From NCBI GenBank assembly GCA_014763715.1, contig JACXUV010000025.1, forward strand, positions 1 through 43,587: 43,587 bases of DNA. Direction: 5' to 3'. A model generated the notes under the pieces. That model was not told the origin of the DNA, ran no database searches, and saw only the letters and a list, made by a program, of their open reading frames with translations. This document shows positions 25,598 through 32,916 of this stretch, in pieces. The translations under genes and the position numbers were made by a program. The stretch's first letter is position 1. Each line of letters starts with the position of its first letter. Source of the DNA: Rhodobacterales bacterium (GTDB lineage Bacteria; Pseudomonadota; Alphaproteobacteria; Caulobacterales; Hyphomonadaceae).

Positions 25598-27136
25598 ATG
25601 CTGGCTTGCTACACCGACCGCCTGAGCCTTCGCCCGGGTGAAACCTTTGCCCTCCACATCAGTGTCGAGAATGGGCCGTGCCGACTGGAAATCGCACGCA
25701 TCGGGGCCGGACGAGATCTGGTTCTGGCGCAGGATGGGGTTGAAGCCGGAAATCATCCTGTGCCACCGAATGCTGACCGGGATGGCTGCGGCTGGCCCGT
25801 CGCTCTTGAGGTCACTGCCGGAGATGACTGGAAGACCGGCTATTACGATATCAAGCTGACGGATGCGGCGGGCGAGGAAACGCATCACTTCGTCTGCATC
25901 AAGCCTGCCCTTGGCAAGCCTGGTTCCAAGGCGCTGCTGGTTCTGGCGACGAACACCTACAATTCCTATAATTGGTGGGGCGGCGCGAACGCATATTCAA
26001 ATGTCACGGGTTTGATGACCGGGAAGGTTCCATTCGACCAGGCCATGGACCAGGCTATTGGTGTGCTCTCGACCCAGCGGCCCTTCACGCAAATGATCAT
26101 TGCGGCCCCGGAAGGCGCACCGCGGCTGATAAACATGCGCAAGCGTGAGTTCAAGGAGCAGCCCTGGGCCGCGAATCCGGAGTGGATGCGCCAGCACCGC
26201 ATCTCGCCTTATGACGGCTCGGCAGGCTTCCTGAATAAATGGGAACACGCTTTCGCGGCCTGGACTGAGGAAGAAGGTTACGTCTTCGACTATGTCACGG
26301 ACTATGATCTGGATGTGGAGCCGGACCTCCTGTCTGGCTACACATCTGCCTTCTTCGTGGGGCACTCGGAATACTGGTCCGGAAATGAACGCGCTCAGGT
26401 CGAGCGGTTCGTCGACGAGGGGGGCTATGCCGCGATCCTTTCGGGGAACACCTGCTTCTGGAAAGTCCGTTGGGAGAATGATGGCAAGACCTATGTCTGC
26501 CACAAATGGAAAGGCTTCGAGTCGGAAGATGTGGGCCCCGAACTGGCAACGCATCTCTGGTCTCACCCGGCCTTCAAGGCACCTGAGGCAGAGCTGACCG
26601 GCCTCAGCTTCAATTTCGGTGGCTACCACCGTCTCGGCATGTGCGTCTCGCGCGGCTCTGCGGGTTTCACGGTCTACAACGACAAGCACTGGGCCCTTGC
26701 GGGGACAGACCTGTTCTATGGTGACCAGCTTGGCGCGGATGTGCCGCTGATCGGCTATGAAAGCGATGGTTGCCTCTTCGAGTTTGGCGACGATGGTTTG
26801 CCGAAATCCCTCACGGTGGGTGGGGTACCGGAAAACCTGGAAATCATTGGGATCGCCCCGGTTACTCTGGGGGAAGACCCGGAAAGCGGGTACACGCCGA
26901 TGATCCCGCCTGAGAAACTGGATGTCATTGCGGATGCGATTTACGGCGATAGCTCCCCCGCGATGCAGCAACGCCTGTTGCGTGGTCATGCCATGCTGGC
27001 GAGCTTCAAGCGCGGGAAGGGTGAGGTCTTCAATACCGGAACGACGGAGTGGGCGCACGCGCTGGCCGCCAAGGACCCATATATTGAAGTCATTACACGG
27101 AACGTGATGGAGCGTTTTGGGGTAACAAAAGCCTAG
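25598..27136 (+). CDS. N,N-dimethylformamidase beta-subunit-like protein
   Basis: This 512-aa protein matches the large-subunit C-terminal family of N,N-dimethylformamidase, an iron-dependent hydrolase of small amides. Characteristic blocks are NTYNSYNWWGGAN (119-131), GHSEYWSGNER (255-265) and GNTCFWKVRWE (283-293). The known enzyme binds one iron through two tyrosines and a glutamate; tyrosines in the first two blocks and E293 are candidates, which is inference. Residues 1-100 look like a beta-sandwich domain. No signal peptide is seen. The large subunit of the known enzyme is longer and has a small partner; no partner gene lies beside this one. AGGAG precedes the ATG. The substrate is likely an amide other than dimethylformamide. 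Confidence 0.83.
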   Translation: MLACYTDRLSLRPGETFALHISVENGPCRLEIARIGAGRDLVLAQDGVEAGNHPVPPNADRDGCGWPVALEVTAGDDWKTGYYDIKLTDAAGEETHHFVCIKPALGKPGSKALLVLATNTYNSYNWWGGANAYSNVTGLMTGKVPFDQAMDQAIGVLSTQRPFTQMIIAAPEGAPRLINMRKREFKEQPWAANPEWMRQHRISPYDGSAGFLNKWEHAFAAWTEEEGYVFDYVTDYDLDVEPDLLSGYTSAFFVGHSEYWSGNERAQVERFVDEGGYAAILSGNTCFWKVRWENDGKTYVCHKWKGFESEDVGPELATHLWSHPAFKAPEAELTGLSFNFGGYHRLGMCVSRGSAGFTVYNDKHWALAGTDLFYGDQLGADVPLIGYESDGCLFEFGDDGLPKSLTVGGVPENLEIIGIAPVTLGEDPESGYTPMIPPEKLDVIADAIYGDSSPAMQQRLLRGHAMLASFKRGKGEVFNTGTTEWAHALAAKDPYIEVITRNVMERFGVTKA

Positions 27137-27165
27137 AACCGTCAGACCGTCACAGGCATGCAAAA

Positions 27166-27197
27166 AAAGGCGCGGGAGAGAAATCTCCCGCGCCTTT
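27166..27197. terminator. Bidirectional Rho-independent terminator
   Basis: AGGCGCGGGAGA (27168-27179) and TCTCCCGCGCCT (27184-27195) pair perfectly around a GAAA tetraloop, and AA/TT extend the stem at each end. Seven A's on the left and TTTCTC on the right provide T-runs in both directions, ending the dimethylformamidase-like gene and the TonB receptor-MFS operon. Confidence 0.9.
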
Positions 27198-27226
27198 CTC
27201 ATTGCCTGAACGTTCTGGGAGGAAAC

Positions 27227-28645
27227 TCAGGCCTTTTCGTGCTCCCGTCCGCCTTTGACGAAGAAGAGGAGCACAAAGCCGACCGCGAACAGGATCGTGA
27301 CAGGGATGAAGCCTGCCTGCTGCGATTGGAAAATGCTGGTGAAGATGCCGACAAACATCGGTCCCAGCCAGCTGGTGGAGTTTCCGGCCAGGGCTGCGAG
27401 ACCGAAGAAGGCCCCCATTTGCGAGGCAGGCGCCAGCCGCGTCAGGAGAGTGCGGCTGGAAGACCAGGCGGCAATCTGGAAGACGAAACCGAGGAACCCG
27501 AAAAAGACAAAGACCAGTTCCGGCAGGGTGGTGAACATCGGCCCGTTCCAGATGGGCTGTGGGTCAACGACATTCATGAACAGGATCCGGCTGGGTGAGG
27601 CGCCGATGATGCCGATCAGACCGACAACGGAGCCGGCAATCTCGATCTGGAAGGCAATTTTGGGTCCGAAGGTTTCGTCCAGAAGGCCTGCCAGGACACC
27701 GCCAATAAGGCCGGCAACGCAACCCAGAAGACCGTATACCAGCATCTCTGTTCCGCCCCAGCCCATGACACCGGCTGCGTACACGCCGCAGAGGATCAGC
27801 AGCACCCCGCCAGCATCCTGTGCCAATGTGCGTGCAAGCAGGTAGATCATGGCGTCGGAATTCTGCCGCCAGTTTCGTATGAGAGAGATCAGGGACCCAA
27901 TGCCGGCCTTGACGGAGGCTGCGTCTGCTTTTCCCCCAACCTTCGCCGCATCCTTGCTGAACAGGAACAGCGGAATGGCGCAGAGGGCAAAGTTCAGGGC
28001 AACCAGAACCGGGACAATCCGGTCTGGTTCATGTGCTTCTTTTGACAGGCCGAAAAGCGGCTGGTCAGGCAACATGAGGGCTAACAGGATGAACAGGAGA
28101 AGTATGATCGATGTGACATTGCCAAGAGACAGCGCCAGACCGGAAGCCATGGGACGCATCCGCGGCGCAGCTGCAGATGGCAGCATCGAGGAGAAGAGAA
28201 CCTCACCGCACGAGAGCAGGATGGAAATCATGCCAAGAATGGCAACGACGACCCATGGGGAGAGGATCGCGCCACCCGGAGCAGCGAACCAGAGGCTCAT
28301 CATCAGTGGGATGAGCATCATCGTCACAAGGCCGAGCCATGGTTTGCGGGGGCCGAGCGTGTCGACCGTTGAGCCAAGCACCGGAGCAACCAGGGCAACG
28401 GTAAGGCCCGAAATCATGCCCATCTGGGCAATCATGGCCTGACCCTTTACGCCATCTCCCACAACCACGGTTGCGAAATATGGCGCGAAGAGGAAGCCAT
28501 TGACGAGCCCGATATAGGGATCGCGTCCCGCCTGGTAGGTTGCCCATGACCAGGCGGAACGGTCCAGCTTCCGGGAGCCAAAGGCGGCATCGGGGGATGC
28601 TTGGGGGGACGCCCCCTCTGGCTGCCCGGTGGACATGATCGCCAT
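27227..28645 (-). CDS. MFS transporter
   Basis: This 472-aa inner-membrane protein has about twelve hydrophobic helices, with a longer cytoplasmic loop in the middle (about 215-240) typical of the major facilitator superfamily. The N-terminal AWSWATYQAGRDPYIGLVNGFLFAPYF recalls the UMF1/Atg22-like branch. It follows the TonB receptor stop by only 4 nt, so the two form an uptake operon: receptor in the outer membrane, this carrier in the inner. Substrate unknown. A second ATG at 28636 is possible; neither has a clear ribosome-binding site, suggesting translational coupling. Confidence 0.87.
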   Translation of the reverse strand: MAIMSTGQPEGASPQASPDAAFGSRKLDRSAWSWATYQAGRDPYIGLVNGFLFAPYFATVVVGDGVKGQAMIAQMGMISGLTVALVAPVLGSTVDTLGPRKPWLGLVTMMLIPLMMSLWFAAPGGAILSPWVVVAILGMISILLSCGEVLFSSMLPSAAAPRMRPMASGLALSLGNVTSIILLLFILLALMLPDQPLFGLSKEAHEPDRIVPVLVALNFALCAIPLFLFSKDAAKVGGKADAASVKAGIGSLISLIRNWRQNSDAMIYLLARTLAQDAGGVLLILCGVYAAGVMGWGGTEMLVYGLLGCVAGLIGGVLAGLLDETFGPKIAFQIEIAGSVVGLIGIIGASPSRILFMNVVDPQPIWNGPMFTTLPELVFVFFGFLGFVFQIAAWSSSRTLLTRLAPASQMGAFFGLAALAGNSTSWLGPMFVGIFTSIFQSQQAGFIPVTILFAVGFVLLFFVKGGREHEKA

Positions 28646-28649
28646 CGGA

Positions 28650-30902
28650 CTAGTACCGATAGCGGAGGAACACGCCCACGCTGCGCGGACGTGAATAGGT
28701 CAGCAGGTCAACCCCGAGGCTGTCGATCGGGTTGGCCGATGTCAGGTAGGCCTCATCGGTCAGGTTCCGGCCCCAGAGGCCGCCCTCAATCTTGCCGCTC
28801 GGCGACATGATGGACAGCTCTGCGCCCACAAGCCAGAGTTCCGGATCGGACAGCCGCTCACGCATGGTGCTGTCGAAGTAAACCTTCGAGCGGTAAGACA
28901 CGTCGACACTCGGCGTGATCTGGAAACCGGAGTCGAGATCGATCGTGTACGCCGCGCGGCTCGTCACACTGAATTCCGGGGATTGCGGCATCTGGTTGCC
29001 GGAGTAGTCGTCGCCCAGAGAGTTGTAGTCACCGTACTCTGCGTGCAGCCAAGCAAGACCAAGCGAGAGGTCCAGGTTGCGCATTGGGCGGGCGACAAAC
29101 TCGGCTTCTGCACCATACATCTCAGCCGACGCAGCATTATCGAGAACCTGAACGGTGAGCCCGTTACGCTCGACGGTCGAGTAGGCCTGGATGTCCTGAT
29201 AGTCATAATAGAACCCGGAAAGGTTCATTCTCAGGCGGTTGTCCAGAAGGTCGCTTTTGGAGCCGATTTCGTACGCATCGACCGTTTCGTTTGCGTAGGG
29301 CTGCAACTCGGCCGGGCTGCCTGCATTGCCACCGAAGAAGCCGCCGGACTTGTAACCGCGGCTGTAGCTGGCGAACACGTTGGTCGTGTCTGTCAGGTCG
29401 TACTTAAGGCCAATCTTGCCGGACCAGTCGCTGAACGTTTTGCTCGCATCATAAGAAAAGATGGTCAAAACGCTTTCGGCAACGCTGGAATAATCCATCG
29501 ACTTTTCGTCGGCAGACCAGCGCAGACCTGCCGTGAGGTGCAGGCCGGGCGAAAGTTCATAATCGGCCTGGCCAAAGACAGCGTAGGTGTCGGTTTTCTG
29601 CGTGTACGGATAACCGAGGTAAATCACCGAGTTTTCCGGACTGACGCCTGTCGGGTTCTCTGCTGTAATGAAGTATGGACGCAGCATGCGCAGGATATCG
29701 TATGCGCTGTCGCTGGTCGTTGTATCGTGCATGTAATAGGCGCCAAGCACCCATTTCAGCTGCTCAGAATCGGAGGCAAGACGAAGTTCCTGCGAGAACT
29801 GCTCCTGCGTATTTTTATAGAACGCCTCGATCATCTGCAGCGGGCTGGAGTCCGTATTCTCGTGCGTGTCGCGCTCCACGTCCTGATAGGCCGTAATGGA
29901 GGTAAGCGTCAGGTCGCCGATTTCCCGGTCGATGCTCAGAGCAGCGGACCAGAAGTCGACCTTGTCTTCCCCTTCGACGTTCGAGGTGACGGTGTACGGA
30001 TCGGGATTGGTATCTGCAAAGCCCACTGCATCGGTGCACAGGCCGCTGCGATAATAGGCCGTGCTGCATACGCCGTCAGCTCCGGCAGCGGCTGCGTCAA
30101 CCGGGAACAGCTGACGTGACTTTGGTTGCACAGCGCCGCCGCGGTTGGCGAAGGTGTTCAGTGTGAACAGGACGTCCGTCTTGTCGTCCGGTGTGTAGAG
30201 CAGCGAGCCGCGAATGGCGTAGCGTTTGGCGTCGTTTACGTCGTTGCCCGTCACCGAGTTGGTGCTGAAGCCATCGTCCTCGACATATTGACCGGCAAGA
30301 CGGAAGGCGAGTTTGTCGCTTACGATCGGGCCGCCGATACCGAAATTGGCCTCAAGCGCATTGAAGCTACCGTACTCGACAGACGCGTAGCCTTCCGGCG
30401 TGAAGGTGGGGCGTTTGGCGATGACATTGATCGCGCCGCCAGTCGTGTTCCGCCCGTAAAGCGTGCCCTGTGGGCCGCGCAGCACTTCCACGCGGTCCAG
30501 GTCGAAGAAGGATGCGTATTGGGCGAGCGGCGAGCCGATGTAGACGCCATCCGCATAAAGGCCGACGCCGCTGGACGAGGTCGGGTTGAAGTCGTTGAGG
30601 CCCGCGCCGCGAATGAAGATCTTCGGGTTGGCAGCGGCGTCCGCAGCGGCAATGCGCAGGCCGGGGACGAGGTTGTCGAGCGATGTGACGTTGGCGACAC
30701 GCTGCTTCTCAAGAGCAGCCGATGACAGGGCTGTGATGGCGATCGGAACGTCCTGAACGTTTTCCGCGCGTTTCTGCGCGGTAACCACAATACTTTCGAG
30801 GCGCGCGGTGGCGTCTTCCTGCGGTTCCGTTTCCGTCTGAGCGTTTGCTGCGCTGCTCCACATGAGCGCCAGTGCGCCCGTTCCGATCAATACAGACCTC
30901 AT
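28650..30902 (-). CDS. TonB-dependent receptor
   Basis: This 750-aa outer-membrane receptor has a signal peptide (MRSVLIGTGALALMWSSAANAQ), a TonB-box-like ESIVVTAQKR, a plug domain with PGLRIAAADAA, IFIRGAGLNDF and VEVLRGPQGTLYGRNTTGGAINVI (about 120-145), then a beta-barrel ending in FLRYRY with a terminal aromatic residue. The start at 30902 has AAGGAAAGGA upstream; 30956 would add an unlikely extension. This type often imports carbohydrates or organic molecules rather than siderophores. It shares an operon with the MFS carrier and is divergent from a TetR gene, with a dyad overlapping its predicted promoter. Confidence 0.95.
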   Translation of the reverse strand: MRSVLIGTGALALMWSSAANAQTETEPQEDATARLESIVVTAQKRAENVQDVPIAITALSSAALEKQRVANVTSLDNLVPGLRIAAADAAANPKIFIRGAGLNDFNPTSSSGVGLYADGVYIGSPLAQYASFFDLDRVEVLRGPQGTLYGRNTTGGAINVIAKRPTFTPEGYASVEYGSFNALEANFGIGGPIVSDKLAFRLAGQYVEDDGFSTNSVTGNDVNDAKRYAIRGSLLYTPDDKTDVLFTLNTFANRGGAVQPKSRQLFPVDAAAAGADGVCSTAYYRSGLCTDAVGFADTNPDPYTVTSNVEGEDKVDFWSAALSIDREIGDLTLTSITAYQDVERDTHENTDSSPLQMIEAFYKNTQEQFSQELRLASDSEQLKWVLGAYYMHDTTTSDSAYDILRMLRPYFITAENPTGVSPENSVIYLGYPYTQKTDTYAVFGQADYELSPGLHLTAGLRWSADEKSMDYSSVAESVLTIFSYDASKTFSDWSGKIGLKYDLTDTTNVFASYSRGYKSGGFFGGNAGSPAELQPYANETVDAYEIGSKSDLLDNRLRMNLSGFYYDYQDIQAYSTVERNGLTVQVLDNAASAEMYGAEAEFVARPMRNLDLSLGLAWLHAEYGDYNSLGDDYSGNQMPQSPEFSVTSRAAYTIDLDSGFQITPSVDVSYRSKVYFDSTMRERLSDPELWLVGAELSIMSPSGKIEGGLWGRNLTDEAYLTSANPIDSLGVDLLTYSRPRSVGVFLRYRY

Positions 30903-30942
30903 CGCGTATTCCTTTCCTTGCTTCCTTCCCAGAAGGTGCAAT

Positions 30943-30970
30943 TGGATAGCGATCACTAGCTAAAATTCAA
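30943..30970 (-). promoter_or_regulatory. Promoter and operator-like dyad C of the TonB receptor operon
   Basis: On the minus strand TTGAAT (30965-30970) and TATCCA (30943-30948) are 16 nt apart. Dyad C, GATAGCGATCACTAGC (30945-30960), covers the spacer and the -10, and matches dyads A and B at 11 and 13 of 16 bases when reversed. A second inverted repeat, AGCTA-8-TAGCT (30958-30975), overlaps the -35. The site lies between the receptor and the divergent TetR gene, so autoregulation is likely. Confidence 0.55.
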
Positions 30971-31049
30971 TAGCTTTAATTACCGTTTTGTGGTGTTTGT
31001 TGTATATGGTTGTAATATAAGCAACAAAAGTCCGGGGAACGCCGAAAAA

Positions 31050-31727
31050 ATGAGCAGGCCAAAGAGACCGTCCTCTCGCAAGAAGGAACGGTCACAGCCC
31101 GAAGTCGTGACAACGACCAAGCAACACCCGCAGCAGGCGCGGGCCCAGGACACATTCGAGTTGATTCTCGAGACGGCCGGCAACCTTCTGGATGAGGTCG
31201 GTCTTGAAAAGCTGTCCACGAACCTGATTTGCCGTAAGGCCGGTTTATCTCCGCCGGCGCTTTATCGTTACTTCCCGAACAAATACGCCATTCTGCGGGA
31301 GCTCGGTGAACGCCTCATGACCCTTCAGGACGAAGCGGTCATCGAGTGGCTCGAAGAGGGAGGGCTGAATACGGATAATTTCGATGACGCAGTGGCAAGC
31401 AATGTACGCCTGCAGGAACGCGTCAATGAGATTACCCGTCGGTTCCCCGGCAATATCTACGTTCTGCGCGCCCTCCGGGCGATCCCGATTCTGCGCGAAG
31501 TGCGTCTGGCTTCCAGCGATATGGTCGCAGAAAAGATTGCCGACGCAATGATCGCCAGCGGACATACGGCTTCCCGGGAGCGTCTGATCGCGACCGCGCG
31601 TCTGACAACCGAAATCGCTTACAGCGCCATGGAGATGGTGTTGGAAGAGCCTGACCGCGATGCCCACCAGGTCTGTGTCGATGTCGCCAGGATGATCATG
31701 ACCCACTATGCACATCTGGCGGATTGA
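31050..31727 (+). CDS. TetR-family transcriptional regulator
   Basis: This 225-aa protein carries a lysine/arginine-rich N-terminal arm followed by a TetR helix-turn-helix, LICRKAGLSPPALYRYFPNKYAILREL (about residues 64-89). The C-terminal ligand-binding domain is not diagnostic. I start at 31050 (MSRPKRPSSRK), with GGGGA upstream; 30990 would run through AT-rich promoter DNA. It is divergent from the TonB receptor operon and is the only regulator in the metabolic cluster, so it is the best candidate to bind the three dyads. The inducer is unknown. Confidence 0.9.
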   Translation: MSRPKRPSSRKKERSQPEVVTTTKQHPQQARAQDTFELILETAGNLLDEVGLEKLSTNLICRKAGLSPPALYRYFPNKYAILRELGERLMTLQDEAVIEWLEEGGLNTDNFDDAVASNVRLQERVNEITRRFPGNIYVLRALRAIPILREVRLASSDMVAEKIADAMIASGHTASRERLIATARLTTEIAYSAMEMVLEEPDRDAHQVCVDVARMIMTHYAHLAD

Positions 31728-31787
31728 GGCTGTCTGCCACAGCGAATGCTACCTCCAGCATGGCGGATGTGCGTCAGAGCATGCAGT

Positions 31788-32915
31788 TCAGGCCATGCGG
31801 TTCAGGGAGGACCGGAATCGCATCAGTGAAAGGCTGTAGAGGGTGGCGCCGATCGCGAACAGCGACACGAACGAGACCCAGAGGTCCTTCAGTCCAGCGC
31901 CGCGATAGAGAATGCCCTGGCCGATCTCCACGAAGTGCGTGGTAGGCGCGGCAAGCATGATGTAGCGGACCAGGTCCGGCATGCTTTCGCGCGGTGTCAT
32001 TCCGCCGGAAAGCATCTGCAGCGGCAGGATGATCAGCACGAACAGAAGTCCGAACTGAGGCATGCTGCGCGCCACTGTCGCCAGGAAAATCCCCATGGCG
32101 GTCGTGGCAAACAGCGCGAGGCCTGCCCCGGCAAAGAAAAGCGGAATGGAGCCGGCGACCGGCACTTGCAGCAGGCCCTGCACAACACCGAACAGGGAAA
32201 GGGCCGTCGCAAGCAGGACCACAAGCCCCATCGACCAGATCTTGGAGAGCATGATCTCCGTCGGGGTAACGGGCATGACCAGCAGGTGCTCGATCGTGCC
32301 ATGTTCGCGTTCCCGGATCAGGGCGGCGCCTGTCAGGATGATCGAGAGCATGGTGATCGAGTTGATGATCTGCATCAGGCTGCCGAACCAAGCCTTGTCC
32401 AGCGATGGATTGAACTTTGCCCGCAAGGCCAGATCTACGGGCAGGGCTGTTTCGCTGCGGTGGCGGGCAAGGAATTCCGTGATCTCGCCACTGATGATCT
32501 GCTGGATATAGGCATTGCCGGTGAAGGCCTGCGTCATCCTTGTGGCGTCGACATTCAGCTGTATGGCTGTTTGCTTGCCAGCCAGAAGATCCCGTTGAAA
32601 GTTCGGAGGGATATCCAGCACGAAAGTGTATTCCCCGCGATCCATGCCTGCATCGGTTTCGCGCTGGGATGTCGCCATGACCGGCGTGACAAATTGAGGG
32701 GGATAGAAAGCCGTAACGATCCGGTTCGATAGCTGGGAGTCGTCTTCGTCAATAATCGCGATCGCCGCGTGATGGAGCGATTCCGGCATTGCCGTGGCAG
32801 CCGTGTAAACGCTGAGCGTGAACACATAAAGAATGAGGACGATCATGGTGGGATCGCGAAGAAGGCTCCACAACTCCTTGACGCCAAGACGGTAGATATT
32901 GCCCAAGCTGCGCAT
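31788..32915 (-). CDS. ABC-2-type permease (YhhJ-like)
   Basis: This 375-aa inner-membrane permease has one N-terminal helix (about 20-42), a large periplasmic region (about 45-175) and five C-terminal helices, the ABC-2 layout. The block RERERHGTIEHLLVMPVTP (about 200-217) and the final MLSGGMTPRESMP region fit the YhhJ/YbhR group. It starts 1 nt after the RbbA-like stop with GGAG upstream. It is probably the second membrane half of an exporter powered by the RbbA-like ATPase. The YhhJ link rests on operon order and architecture. Confidence 0.87.
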   Translation of the reverse strand: MRSLGNIYRLGVKELWSLLRDPTMIVLILYVFTLSVYTAATAMPESLHHAAIAIIDEDDSQLSNRIVTAFYPPQFVTPVMATSQRETDAGMDRGEYTFVLDIPPNFQRDLLAGKQTAIQLNVDATRMTQAFTGNAYIQQIISGEITEFLARHRSETALPVDLALRAKFNPSLDKAWFGSLMQIINSITMLSIILTGAALIREREHGTIEHLLVMPVTPTEIMLSKIWSMGLVVLLATALSLFGVVQGLLQVPVAGSIPLFFAGAGLALFATTAMGIFLATVARSMPQFGLLFVLIILPLQMLSGGMTPRESMPDLVRYIMLAAPTTHFVEIGQGILYRGAGLKDLWVSFVSLFAIGATLYSLSLMRFRSSLNRMA

Positions 32916-32916
32916 C

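Noticed and set aside
25997..27202. 401-codon minus-strand open frame opposite the dimethylformamidase-like gene
   Set aside because: It is the antisense of a gene with clear family motifs and ribosome-binding site; its translation is arginine/valine-rich and shows no domain. Such mirrors are common in GC-rich DNA.
28983..30119. 378-codon plus-strand open frame inside the TonB receptor gene
   Set aside because: Antisense shadow of a gene with a complete plug and barrel; no start signal or recognisable protein.
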